Below are positions 51,254 to 59,872 of a DNA stretch of 64,000 bases, in pieces. The position numbers and the translations under genes are program-made. Within the stretch, counting starts at the first letter, position 1. Every line of letters begins with the position of its first letter. Under the pieces are notes generated by a model. It worked only from the letters and a program-made list of their open reading frames with translations, was not told where the DNA came from and did not search any database. Origin of the DNA: Phycisphaera sp. (GTDB taxonomy: Bacteria; Planctomycetota; Phycisphaerae; Phycisphaerales; Phycisphaeraceae); the NCBI GenBank assembly GCA_016125215.1, contig WGMF01000013.1, positions 62,001-126,000 on the forward strand, given 5' to 3'.

Positions 51254-53077
51254 ATGCTCAACCCGCTCTTGGGTTCATTTGCCGATGACGGTGATGCCAC
51301 CATGCCCTTAGCAGTCCATAACTTCCGATCAACCACTTCGCACCTGATTCTTGCGTTGCTGGGGGCGGTGATGTTGCTGCTGGCATTTCCCGAGCCGGGC
51401 TGGGGGTGGCTTGCGCACGTGGCGCTGGTGCCGTGGGCTGTGCTGGCGATCCGTTCGTCGAGTTGGAAGACGCTGGCGTGGACGCTCTATGTCGTGAATC
51501 TGGTGTGGTGGTTGCTGCGGCTGAGCTGGCTGGTCAACATCACCGCGGGGGGCTATGTGGCGTTGTGTGCTTACATGGCGCTCTACCTGCCCTTGGCGAT
51601 GTTGTTGTTCCGTCACCTCGACAAAACCTATCGGGGGTTGTCCGTGCTGCTTCTTCCGGGTGCGTGGGTGACGCTGGAGTTTATCCGTGGCCGGGTGTTG
51701 GCGGGCGGGTTCGGGTGGTTTGCGCTGGGGCACACGCAGGTGTCTTACACCGTGGGCACGTCGCCGGGCTACCTGGCCCAGACCGCGTCGCTGGGGGGTG
51801 AGTGGTTCGTGAGTTTTCTTGTGGCGATGACGGCGGGACTGGTCGTGGACCTTACGGTGCGACCGGTGCGCAGGGTGTCGATGAGCACGGGCAGGCCCTC
51901 GCACCGGTTCAGCCGACGGGTCTTGATCTCGCTGTTTGTCTACAGCATGGCCTATGTCGCTTCGATCATCTATGCGCTGGATCGATTGCACCCGCTCAAG
52001 CCTGCCAACCCGATGCCCGTCGTGGCGGTTGTGCAGTCCAACGTCCCGCAGAGCAACAAACAAAACCCCACACGCGAGTCGATCCTGCAGACGTGGAACA
52101 CACTCGTCAGCCTCACGCAACAGGCCGCGGCCCACGACCCCAGGCCCGACCTGATCGTCTGGCCTGAAACAATGGTCCCCGCGCCGCTCAACGACGTGGC
52201 GCTCACGCAATACGCCGGCACCGGGCTTGTTCAGTTCGACGAAATGCTGCACAGTTACGCGGACGACCTGCGCGTGAACCTGCTCGTCGGGGCACCGTCG
52301 GAAGAGGACTTCGTCACGATCTCCAACGGCGACATCGTCCCCAACCGCAGCTACAACTCCGCGTTCCTCTACCACGCCGACGGCTCGAAAGACCCGGTGC
52401 GTTACGACAAAATCCACCGCGTGCCCTTTGGCGAATACATCCCCTGGGTCGAGGGTTTCCCAAACCTGAAGATGTGGATGATCCGCAACCTTTCGCCTTA
52501 CGAGTTCGACTTCACGATCCAGGCCGGCGCTAAACCCGTGGTCTTCTCATTCCAGGGCACGCAATACCCCGACGCACCCGTGTGGCGTGTGGCGACGCCC
52601 ATCTGCTTCGAGGACGCTGTCTCACGCACCTGTCGCGGGCTTGCCTACGACGGGCACGGCTACAAGCGTGTGGACATGCTGGCCAACCTCACCAACGACG
52701 GCTGGTATCCCCGCACCCACCAGAACCCCCAGCACCTGCAGATCGCCGTGATGCGGTGCATCGAACTGGGTCTGCCCATGGTGCGTAGTGTGAACACCGG
52801 CATCAGCGGCTTCATCGACCCGCGCGGCCGAATCCAGAAACTCGTCAATGTCGCCGGCCAAACGCAGGGCGTCGAGGGCTACGCGGTGAACCCCATCACC
52901 CTCGACCCAACCCCCACCGCTTACGGTCGCATCGGTGCCTGGCCCGTCACGTTCATCATGACCCTCACCCTCCTGACCACCCTCTGGGGAATCCTCGTCC
53001 GCCTCAAGTCCGCCCAACTTGAATCACCGCCCCCTTCAGTAGACGATAAAACCCGCAAGACACCCCCCGATGCCTAA
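51254..53077 (+). CDS. lnt: Apolipoprotein N-acyltransferase
   Basis: A 607-residue membrane enzyme that adds the third acyl chain to lipoproteins. The N-terminal half has about seven membrane helices (LGAVMLLLAFPEPGWGWLAHVALVPW and GYVALCAYMALYLPLAMLLF). The C-terminal half is a nitrilase-type domain with the catalytic triad E305 (VWPETM), K386 (YDKIHRVPFGEYIP) and C451 (PICFED), then LTNDGWY. Start ATG 51254 is chosen for a GAGGGGGG run about 10 nt upstream; ATG 51302 would be the shorter form. It overlaps the HEAT-repeat gene by 8 nt. Lipoprotein PrsT at 39403 is a candidate substrate. Confidence 0.94.
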   Translation: MLNPLLGSFADDGDATMPLAVHNFRSTTSHLILALLGAVMLLLAFPEPGWGWLAHVALVPWAVLAIRSSSWKTLAWTLYVVNLVWWLLRLSWLVNITAGGYVALCAYMALYLPLAMLLFRHLDKTYRGLSVLLLPGAWVTLEFIRGRVLAGGFGWFALGHTQVSYTVGTSPGYLAQTASLGGEWFVSFLVAMTAGLVVDLTVRPVRRVSMSTGRPSHRFSRRVLISLFVYSMAYVASIIYALDRLHPLKPANPMPVVAVVQSNVPQSNKQNPTRESILQTWNTLVSLTQQAAAHDPRPDLIVWPETMVPAPLNDVALTQYAGTGLVQFDEMLHSYADDLRVNLLVGAPSEEDFVTISNGDIVPNRSYNSAFLYHADGSKDPVRYDKIHRVPFGEYIPWVEGFPNLKMWMIRNLSPYEFDFTIQAGAKPVVFSFQGTQYPDAPVWRVATPICFEDAVSRTCRGLAYDGHGYKRVDMLANLTNDGWYPRTHQNPQHLQIAVMRCIELGLPMVRSVNTGISGFIDPRGRIQKLVNVAGQTQGVEGYAVNPITLDPTPTAYGRIGAWPVTFIMTLTLLTTLWGILVRLKSAQLESPPPSVDDKTRKTPPDA

Positions 53078-54200
53078 GCCACACACAAAATCACTCGCCC
53101 TTTCTCATCGGCGTTCATCTGCGTTCATCTGCGGCTACTTCCTCCTCTGCCTCGTGAGCGCAGCCCACGCCCAGACCACCCCCGTCGTCCAGAGCCGATC
53201 GATGCTGCTCGAACCGGTCAAGGGCAAAGCCATCGACCAGGTGATAGCCTCTGCCCAGAGCACGGACGATTTCCTGCGTGCCAACGCGATGGAGGCGGCG
53301 CAGTGGCTGCCCCAGCGGGTCACGCCGATCGTGCAGGCTGCGCTCGACGACGCCTCGCCCGTGGTGCGTTTTGCCGCGCTGGCGACGATAGGTCGGCTTG
53401 AACTGCGTGACATGAAAGACCGCGTCGTGAAGGAACGCGACGACGCGCTGGCCAAGGTGAGCGCGCTGCGAGAACAATCCCAAAGCGCCAAGCTCAGCGA
53501 CGATGAGCGCCAGGCCGTCGAGCAGCAACTCAGCCAGATGCGTTCGGTCTACGCCGCGGCGATCTTCGCAGCCAAACGCTGCGGTGCCGCGATCGACATC
53601 ACGCCACTGGCCAACCTCATGGCACAGCCCGACCCGTCGCTGCGCAGCAACGTGGCCCTGCTCGTGGGCATGATTAACGACCCCTCCGCCGTGCCCATGC
53701 TCAAGGAACTGGCACGCCTGCCCATGCCGCGTGCCAACACCGTGCAGTCGGCGCTCACACGTGTGCAGGTGGCCGAGGCTCTGGTCAACCTCGGCGACGA
53801 AGATTCGCTCGACGCCGTCCGCGCCGGGGCTTACTCCTCGCTCGACGAGGTCCGCGTGATGAGCATCCTGATCCTCGGTCGGTTAAGCGATCGGCAGATG
53901 GAGAAGGGGCTGGTCGTGATCCTCGACAAGCCCCCGATTGAAATCCAACTCGCCGCCGCGACGAGCCTCATGCGCCTCGGGCGTGACGACGGGCTGAAGA
54001 TCATGCTCGAGGGGTCGCGTTCTCCCATCGAAGCGATCCGCGCCCAGGCCGCGGCGGGGCTGGGGTATTTTGAAAGCCCCCAGGCTGCCAAGAGGCTTGT
54101 CGAGATGCTCGACGACGGCTCGGAGCAGGTCCGCCTCTCGGCTGCGGCGGGGGTTCTGACCGCATTAGGACCGGAGAAAAAGGTCGCACGGCCCAAGTGA
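53070..54200 (+). CDS. Exported HEAT-repeat protein
   Basis: 376 residues. The hydrophobic N-terminus (FICGYFLLCLVSAAHA, cleavage likely after residue 34) is a signal peptide. HEAT/PBS-lyase-like repeats follow (ANAMEAAQWLPQRVTPIVQAALDDASPVVRFAALATIGRL, SLRSNVALLVGMINDPSAVPMLKEL, IRAQAAAGLGYFESPQAAKRLVEMLDDGSEQVRLSAAAGVL), split by a coiled-coil insertion at about 110-155. The start overlaps lnt. Codons for RSSAFICGYF lie within a copy of the GCAGATGAACGCAGATG repeat, so part of the signal peptide is repeat-derived. Function is unknown; such proteins are protein-binding scaffolds. Confidence 0.8.
   Translation: MPKPHTKSLALSHRRSSAFICGYFLLCLVSAAHAQTTPVVQSRSMLLEPVKGKAIDQVIASAQSTDDFLRANAMEAAQWLPQRVTPIVQAALDDASPVVRFAALATIGRLELRDMKDRVVKERDDALAKVSALREQSQSAKLSDDERQAVEQQLSQMRSVYAAAIFAAKRCGAAIDITPLANLMAQPDPSLRSNVALLVGMINDPSAVPMLKELARLPMPRANTVQSALTRVQVAEALVNLGDEDSLDAVRAGAYSSLDEVRVMSILILGRLSDRQMEKGLVVILDKPPIEIQLAAATSLMRLGRDDGLKIMLEGSRSPIEAIRAQAAAGLGYFESPQAAKRLVEMLDDGSEQVRLSAAAGVLTALGPEKKVARPK
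53113..53137. repeat. Coding copy of the GTTCATCTGCGTTCATCTGCGGCTA repeat arm
   Basis: 25 nt identical to 2459-2483, here within the signal-peptide codons of the HEAT-repeat protein. Only one arm is present. Confidence 0.85.
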
Positions 54201-54258
54201 CACCCAACCCCCCACCCGGGGTATGGGCGGGTAAATGGTTTTTCCGGGTAGATCATGG

Positions 54259-54287
54259 TTGACAAGCCAAGCCCAATTCGATATTTG
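54259..54287 (+). promoter_or_regulatory. Candidate promoter of the coiled-coil/mre gene cluster
   Basis: Perfect TTGACA (54259-54264), 17-nt spacer, then TATTTG (54282-54287). It is about 190 nt upstream of the first gene of the cluster. Confidence 0.42.
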
Positions 54288-54473
54288 TGTTGATGTTTGG
54301 GGAGTTGTCGGTGTGCTGTTCGCGTTGACCGCCGGGCTTGTGAGTGAAAGGTGGTCAGGGTCGCTTGTCCTGGTGGGTCCGTGACAATCCCCGTAACCCC
54401 ATCGGAATGCGATTCACCCCGTGCGTGGTTTGGCCCGGTGACCTGAGTTTTCAAACCTGCCAAGGAGGCTGTC

Positions 54474-55352
54474 TTGAGCGCATTAACCAAAGTCTTCGTG
54501 GTGCTCGTGTGTGTGATGTCCATCCTGCTTGTGGCGCTGGTGGTGCCCTTTGTGGCCAACCAGCAGAACTACAAGGAAATGTACAACACCGAACTCTCCC
54601 GCAGGAAGGTCGCTGAAACGGCGACCGCCGTGGCCACGCAGCAGGTCCAGTCCCTGCAGCAGGTCGAATCGGCGCGCAACGCCGAGCTGCGTGCCCAGGT
54701 AACCGCACTCAACAACCAGATCACCACGCTCACCGCCGACCTCACCTCGACGCAGGCGCAGCTCAAGGACGCGCAGGCCACCGTCACCGCCGCCAAGGCC
54801 GACGTCGCCCGCCTTGCCGCCGCCAACCAGCAGATCGCCAAGGTCCACGAGGCCACCACTGATGAACTCAAGAAACGCCGTGATGACGACGTCGACCAGA
54901 AGTCGCGCATCGTCGAGCAGGTCGAACGCATCAACGAACTGACCAGCCAGACCGAGCTCCTCCAGCGGGCAGTCCGCAGGCTGCAGGAAGAGAACGTGAC
55001 GCTGACCGAGAAACTCGCCAACGTTCAGGCTGAGTTGCAGAAGGTCCCCGCGGAATACCGCAACGCCTCGGCGACCGGCGACCAGGCGATCACGCCCGCC
55101 GTGCCGTTGTTCGGCCAGGTCACAGGCGTCCAGGACATGGGCGGCCAGACCTTTGTCAAGATCAACATCGGTTCGAGCGACGGCGTGGCCAAGAACATGC
55201 GATTCCTCATCCACCGCGGCGACCAGTACCTCGGCGACATGGTCGTGACGCTCGTCGATGAACGGGCCGCGGCCGGACTCATCAAGCTCACACCCAAGGG
55301 CGCCGTCCCCATCGCCGCCGGCGACCAGGTCCAGACCGGCAGCCAACTCTAA
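54474..55352 (+). CDS. Membrane-anchored coiled-coil protein upstream of mre genes
   Basis: 292 residues: one membrane helix at about 5-28, a long alanine/glutamine-rich coiled coil (about 40-190), then a compact C-terminal beta domain (LFGQVTGVQDMGGQTFVKINIGSSDGVAKNMRFLIHRGDQYLGDMVVTLVDERAAAGLI). The layout, including the small beta barrel, recalls MreC, but it is distinct from the real MreC at 57015. The TTG start is supported by AAGGAGG at 54462-54468. It likely acts in the periplasm in cell-shape or wall organisation; inferred from position. Confidence 0.75.
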   Translation: MSALTKVFVVLVCVMSILLVALVVPFVANQQNYKEMYNTELSRRKVAETATAVATQQVQSLQQVESARNAELRAQVTALNNQITTLTADLTSTQAQLKDAQATVTAAKADVARLAAANQQIAKVHEATTDELKKRRDDDVDQKSRIVEQVERINELTSQTELLQRAVRRLQEENVTLTEKLANVQAELQKVPAEYRNASATGDQAITPAVPLFGQVTGVQDMGGQTFVKINIGSSDGVAKNMRFLIHRGDQYLGDMVVTLVDERAAAGLIKLTPKGAVPIAAGDQVQTGSQL

Positions 55353-55388
55353 CCCCCGGAACCCCCGGAACCCCCGGGACCCCCGGGA
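55353..55388. repeat. 9-bp CCCCCGGAA tandem run
   Basis: Four units of CCCCCGGAA/CCCCCGGGA begin directly after the stop codon of the coiled-coil protein gene. On the other strand the core is TTCCGGGGG, as in the 12-bp arrays, but the period is 9. Confidence 0.75.
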
Positions 55389-55456
55389 CAGCCACCACCG
55401 CGTCGCCAAGCCTTGAGTTTGTTCAGCACACCCCACGCACGACCACGAGCCAAACC

Positions 55457-55636
55457 ATGAGCCAACTCCGCTCCACCGCCCCCGGTCAGGTCCGCGTGCC
55501 CGCACGCAGCAACATCTACACCGTCCTGACGCTCATCGCCATCGTTGCACTGGGCATCGCCTGCTTCTTCGTCGCCCAGAAGAGCATGAACCTCACCGGC
55601 GAGGGCAACCCCTTCTTCCTCGTGCAGACCAACTGA
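55457..55636 (+). CDS. 59-residue single-helix membrane protein
   Basis: A short gene reading MSQLRSTAPGQ, then one membrane helix (about residues 20-40: IYTVLTLIAIVALGIACFFVA) and a polar tail with NPFFLVQTN. It lies between the coiled-coil protein and mreB on the same strand. The N-terminal positive residues predict N-in topology. No family is recognised. The codon pattern matches that of its neighbours, and the composition is typical of a membrane protein, so it is likely real. A role in the rod complex is inferred only from location. Confidence 0.68.
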   Translation: MSQLRSTAPGQVRVPARSNIYTVLTLIAIVALGIACFFVAQKSMNLTGEGNPFFLVQTN

Positions 55637-55829
55637 TAGACCGCACCCCTGCCCCGAGTCGCACCATGCCCTGAGATCGGTTGACCGTTCTCCCGCTCCT
55701 GCGTTGCAGCGATTGCACACAATAGACCGATAACCTTTCCCATCCCCCTGCCGTGAGCAGGCTTTATCGCTTTGCGTTAACATGACGACCGTGCCGCCCG
55801 TCGGCGGCGATTGACCAGGGAACACCGCC

Positions 55830-56897
55830 TTGATCTTCGACAGTCTCCTGAGCTGGTTCAGCGTCGACATGGGCATTGACCTGGGCACGTGCAACACCCT
55901 CGTGTGCGTGCGCGGCGAGGGCATCGTCCTTAATGAACCCTCCGTCGTCGCTGTCAAAAAGAACACCAACCAGGTCATCCGCCTCCACGACGGGTACGCC
56001 GTCGGCTGGGTCGCCAAAGAAATGCTCGGCAAGACCCCCGGAAGTATCACAGCGATACGCCCTCTGAAAGACGGTGTCATCTCCGACTTCGAGATCACCG
56101 AGGCGATGCTCTCCTACTTCATCCGCAAGGTGCAGGGCAAGCACACCGTGGTCGGCCCGCGCGTCGTGATCGCCGTGCCCTCGGGCATCACCGCCGTCGA
56201 GAAACGCGCGGTGCTCGACTCGGCTGAACGCGCCGGGGCAAGACGGGTGTATCTCGTCGAAGAACCGATGGCGGCCGGCATCGGGGCCAACCTGCCCGTG
56301 GTGGAAGCGACCGCGTCGATGATCGTCGACATCGGCGGCGGCACGACCGAGGTCGCCATCATCTCCCTGGCGGACATCGCCCAGTGCGAATCCGTCCGCG
56401 TGGCAGGCGACGATATGGACGAGGCCATCATCAACCACATGAAGAAGGCCTACAACCTGATGGTCGGCGAGCAGACCGCTGAACGCATCAAGATCGAGAT
56501 CGGCTCCGCGTGCGCAACCGGTCAGGAGGGCGACGACAAGACCATGGAAGTGCGCGGCCGCGACATGATCTCGGGCCTGCCCCGGAAGACCGTCATCACC
56601 GCACAAGAGATCCGCGAAGCCCTGCAGGAACCCATCGGCGCCATCATCGAAACCGTCACCCGAACACTCGAACGCACCGAACCCGAACTCGCGGCCGACC
56701 TCGTGGACAACGGCATCACCCTCGCGGGCGGCGGGGCGTTGTTGCGCGGGCTGGACATGATGATCTCCCGTGCCACCGGCCTGGACGTGCGCGTGGCCGA
56801 CGACCCGCTCACCTGCGTCGCACGAGGCACCGCCACCTACCTCGAACACCTCGAAGAGTGGCGAAGCACCATGGAAAGCGACCTCGACGATGGTTGA
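55830..56897 (+). CDS. mreB: Rod-shape-determining actin homologue MreB
   Basis: A 355-residue actin-fold ATPase that forms membrane-bound filaments guiding lateral wall synthesis. Motifs: MGIDLGTCNTLVCVRGEGIVLNEPSVVA (phosphate 1), VIAVPSGITAVEKRAVLDSAERAGARRVYLVEEPMAAGIGANL, MIVDIGGGTTEVAIISL (phosphate 2) and ITLAGGGALLRGLDMMI (adenosine). Start is TTG 55830; the hydrophobic first residues (MIFDSLLSWF) are the usual membrane-binding helix. It is followed by mreC and mreD. Confidence 0.97.
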   Translation: MIFDSLLSWFSVDMGIDLGTCNTLVCVRGEGIVLNEPSVVAVKKNTNQVIRLHDGYAVGWVAKEMLGKTPGSITAIRPLKDGVISDFEITEAMLSYFIRKVQGKHTVVGPRVVIAVPSGITAVEKRAVLDSAERAGARRVYLVEEPMAAGIGANLPVVEATASMIVDIGGGTTEVAIISLADIAQCESVRVAGDDMDEAIINHMKKAYNLMVGEQTAERIKIEIGSACATGQEGDDKTMEVRGRDMISGLPRKTVITAQEIREALQEPIGAIIETVTRTLERTEPELAADLVDNGITLAGGGALLRGLDMMISRATGLDVRVADDPLTCVARGTATYLEHLEEWRSTMESDLDDG

Positions 56898-57014
56898 TAC
56901 CTCCCGCTCATTCTTTTGCCATTGACCGTGATCAACACCGTGGCCACCGGATGACACATCAAGCCGTGGATGTTATCCACGGTTCTTCGCGCAGCATTCT
57001 GACCCACCCCGCCC

Positions 57015-57869
57015 ATGAAACGCCCCTGGCTCAACCCCAAACGCACGCTTGTCTTCGCTGTGGGGGTGCTCTGCGTCACCAGCCTCCTGCCGGCCAACCT
57101 CTCGCAGTCCATCGCCCGCATCCCCCGCACGATCGTCTACTTCCCCGTCACGCCCGTGGCCGACCTGCTCCATCGCGTCGCCTCACCGATCTTCAAATCC
57201 GCCGACCTGCGCATCGACACCGGCGGGCAGCAACAACTCGAACGCAACTACACCGACAACCTGGCCTACTCACGCAAACTCGAGGCCCAACTCGAAGCCG
57301 CCGCACAGGAAATCCTACGCCTGCGACAGGTCCGAGAGTTCCAGTCATTAAGCAAGCTCTCCTTCGTCCCCGCCAACGTGATCTCCGGCCCGGACCTGCT
57401 CTCGCCGCGTTTGACCATCAACAAAGGCGCCCGCCACGGGCTGCGCGAAAACCTCGTCGTGGTCTACGGCTCGACGCTCGTCGGCCGCATCAGCACCGTC
57501 GAGACCAACACCGCGACGGTCGCCCTCATCACCTCGCCGCGCACGAGGCTCGATGCCCGCGTCGTCCCGCCGACGCCGGGCCAGGCCCCCGTCGAGATGA
57601 ATACCCAACTGGCCATCAGCCACGACCGCTCCGCCTTTACTTCGATCATCGACGCCACCGCCAACGTCGCGCAGGTCGGCGACCTGGCACACCTGCACGA
57701 CGGTCTGTGGCCCCCCGAGGCGCAGGGCCTGATCGTCGGGAAGGTCACAGCCGTCAGCAAGAACCCCGACAACCCCACGCTCGAAGACCGCATCGTCGTC
57801 CAGCCCCTTTACGCCCTGCCCTACCTGACCCGCGTCGACGTGCTCGTCCCCGCCGGGGAGGTTCACTGA
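57015..57869 (+). CDS. mreC: Rod-shape-determining protein MreC
   Basis: A 284-residue bitopic protein: N-terminal membrane helix (11-28), helical coiled-coil stretch (about 70-105, QQLERNYTDNLAYSRKLEAQLEAAAQEIL) and a two-lobed beta domain (FVPANVISGPDLLSPRLTINKGARHGLRENLVVVYGSTLVGRI). It scaffolds the wall-synthesis complex in the periplasm. Order mreB-mreC-mreD is conserved. ATG start near AACATTC-type leader; 118 bp separate it from mreB. Confidence 0.94.
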   Translation: MKRPWLNPKRTLVFAVGVLCVTSLLPANLSQSIARIPRTIVYFPVTPVADLLHRVASPIFKSADLRIDTGGQQQLERNYTDNLAYSRKLEAQLEAAAQEILRLRQVREFQSLSKLSFVPANVISGPDLLSPRLTINKGARHGLRENLVVVYGSTLVGRISTVETNTATVALITSPRTRLDARVVPPTPGQAPVEMNTQLAISHDRSAFTSIIDATANVAQVGDLAHLHDGLWPPEAQGLIVGKVTAVSKNPDNPTLEDRIVVQPLYALPYLTRVDVLVPAGEVH

Positions 57870-57915
57870 TGATGAACTCTTTATCAATCCCGACAGGCGA
57901 CCTGTTGCTCTTTCG

Positions 57916-57990
57916 GGTGCCACTGGCGGCTTGCCCGCCAGTGTTTCTCGCCCTCTTTACCGCACTGGCGGACAAGCCGCCAGTGGCACC
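57916..57990. repeat. Double hairpin between mreC and mreD, GGTGCCACTGGCGG family
   Basis: Outer perfect 18-nt arms (57916-57933, 57973-57990) enclose two inner hairpins built from CACTGGCGG and CCGCCAGTG (57921-57943 and 57963-57985). The 161-bp mreC-mreD gap is otherwise unexplained. I know such GCCACTGGCGGCTTG repeats from planctomycete genomes. Confidence 0.8.
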
Positions 57991-58030
57991 CCGATACACA
58001 CCCGCGTCGAACCCTAACACAATGTAAGTC

Positions 58031-58612
58031 ATGCGCTGGCCCATCTTCGCCATCTTCGCCTACTTTGCCCTGACCCTCGAGGTCGGCCTGCGCGCGGCGA
58101 TGAACAACCCCTTGGGCCTGTCGGTCGGCACGCCGAGCCTGCTCATGGTCCTGATGGTCTACATCGCCCTCGCGGCGCCGTCGTCCACCGCGATGGGGTC
58201 GGCGATCGTGCTGGGGCTGCTGGCGGACCTGACCCACGTCTACCCCATGCGCGACCGCCTGGCCGACGCCACGATCCTCGGCCCGCACGCGGTCGGTTTT
58301 GCCCTGGGCGCGTTTGCAGCCGTCTACATCAAGCCCGTCGTCATGCGCCAGAGCCTCTGGGCGCTGCCGATGGTCGTGTTCGTCGCCGGCCTGATGGCGC
58401 AACTCGTGATCGTCCTGCTGCTCACGCTGCGCGGCGTCGGCGTCCTGCACTCCACACCACTGGACGACTGGCACGTCTTCGACCAGCTCTACACCCGCTT
58501 CCTCTCGCTGCTCTACACCTGTGTCTTGGCCATCCCATTGGGCAAGGTGCTCCTGCAGACCGATGCGCTGTGGGGATTCAGCCTCCCGCACCGATCACGG
58601 AGAGGCGCGTGA
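58031..58612 (+). CDS. mreD: Rod-shape-determining protein MreD
   Basis: 193 residues, polytopic: about five or six hydrophobic segments (IFAIFAYFALTLEVGL, LLMVLMVYIALAAP, AIVLGLLADLTHVYP, FALGAFAAVYIK, VVFVAGLMAQLVIVLLLTL, LLYTCVLAIPLGKVLL). It partners MreC. Assigned by topology, length and position downstream of mreC. The stop overlaps the next GTG as GTGA. Confidence 0.85.
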   Translation: MRWPIFAIFAYFALTLEVGLRAAMNNPLGLSVGTPSLLMVLMVYIALAAPSSTAMGSAIVLGLLADLTHVYPMRDRLADATILGPHAVGFALGAFAAVYIKPVVMRQSLWALPMVVFVAGLMAQLVIVLLLTLRGVGVLHSTPLDDWHVFDQLYTRFLSLLYTCVLAIPLGKVLLQTDALWGFSLPHRSRRGA

Positions 58613-58788
58613 GTGAAGACGACGAACAACCGCAGGCGGATCAAGAACTCCCCGACGAGCCGTTCGACGGAGAGTGGTCGCCCACGCCCGGGCCGATCGG
58701 CAAAGCGGTGGCGTGGTTCCTTCTGGTTGTCGCGCTCTTGAGCGTCGCGGCGCTGGTGGGATTGATGGTGCTGGTCGTGTTGAATTGA
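58609..58788 (+). CDS. Small acidic single-helix membrane protein after mreD
   Basis: 59 residues from a GTG overlapping the mreD stop. An acidic N-terminus (SEDDEQPQADQELPDEPFDGEW) is followed by a single membrane helix (about 33-58, AVAWFLLVVALLSVAALVGLMVLVVL). A GGAGAGG run precedes the GTG by 3 nt. Translational coupling with mreD suggests a rod-complex accessory; no family is recognised. Confidence 0.65.
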   Translation: MSEDDEQPQADQELPDEPFDGEWSPTPGPIGKAVAWFLLVVALLSVAALVGLMVLVVLN

Positions 58789-58807
58789 GAACCGACAACC
58801 CGCCCCG

Positions 58808-59800
58808 TCACGCGCCGGCGTAGCCGTTGGGGTGGTTCTTGAACCATCGCCACGCGGTCTCGACGGTGCGCTCGATGTCGGTGTGGCGGGCGCTCCAGCC
58901 CAGTTCGTTTTTGATCTTGGAAGCGTCGGCGTAGAGCATCGGCGGGTCGCCTGCGCGGCGCGGACCCATCTCGACTTTGAAGTCCACGCCCGTGACTTTC
59001 TTCGCCGCGTCGATGAGTTGTTTGACGGAGAGACCCTTGCCGATGCCCAGGTTGTAGAACCGTTGCTCGCCGGGCTTGAGCGCTTTCATCACTTCGACGT
59101 GCGCGTCGACGAGGTCTTCGACGTGGATGTAGTCGCGGATGCACGTGCCGTCGGGCGTGGCGTAGTCGTCGCCGAAGACCGTGACCTTGGGGACCTTGCC
59201 CAGCGCGGCGTTGAGCATGACGGGGATGATGTGCGTCTCGGGCTCGTGGTCCTCGCCGATCGACCCGTCCGAGGCGCTGCCGGCCACGTTGAAGTAACGC
59301 AGCGCGGCAAAGGCGAAGCCCTTGTTGGCCGCGGCGTAGTCGATGAGCATGCGCTCGGTCATGAGCTTGGAGTGGCCGTAGGGGTTGATCGGGGATTGCG
59401 GGGTCGATTCGGTGATGGGCATCCTGTCGGGTTGGCCGTAGGTCGCACAGGTCGAGCTGAAGACGAGCTTGCGCACGCCGGCCGCGTCCATGGCCTGGAG
59501 CAGGCTCAGCGACCCGGCGCTGTTGTTGTGGAAATACTTGAGCGGTTCGGTGACGCTCTCGCCCACGTACGCCAGCGCGGCAAAGTGCATCACGCACTCG
59601 ATCTTGTGGTGCGTCAGCGCGTTGGTCAGCGCCTCGGTCTGGCGTACGTCGAGCTCTTCAAAAGGGACGTGTTTGGGGATGGCCTCACGGTGGCCCCGGT
59701 GCAGGTTGTCCAGCACCACCACGTCGTGCCCGCAGGCAAGCAGGTGCCTCACCGCGTGCGAACCGATGTACCCCGCGCCGCCCGTGACCATCACCTTCAT
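58808..59800 (-). CDS. galE: UDP-glucose 4-epimerase
   Basis: A 330-residue extended short-chain dehydrogenase. MVTGGAGYIGSHAVRHLL is the NAD loop, and the catalytic S116 region (VFSSTCATYG), Y141 and K145 (NPYGHSKLM) are in place. RYFNVAGSASDGSIGEDH and GTCIRDYIHVEDLVDAHV are GalE signatures. It interconverts UDP-glucose and UDP-galactose for glycans. It is convergent with the small gene after mreD, 19 bp apart. Confidence 0.95.
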   Translation of the reverse strand: MKVMVTGGAGYIGSHAVRHLLACGHDVVVLDNLHRGHREAIPKHVPFEELDVRQTEALTNALTHHKIECVMHFAALAYVGESVTEPLKYFHNNSAGSLSLLQAMDAAGVRKLVFSSTCATYGQPDRMPITESTPQSPINPYGHSKLMTERMLIDYAAANKGFAFAALRYFNVAGSASDGSIGEDHEPETHIIPVMLNAALGKVPKVTVFGDDYATPDGTCIRDYIHVEDLVDAHVEVMKALKPGEQRFYNLGIGKGLSVKQLIDAAKKVTGVDFKVEMGPRRAGDPPMLYADASKIKNELGWSARHTDIERTVETAWRWFKNHPNGYAGA

Positions 59801-59872
59801 GTCGTGTCTCCTGTGTTCGGGACAGACAGGATAACAGGATCAATTGAGCGGTGAGTGGTGACTGGCGACGCG

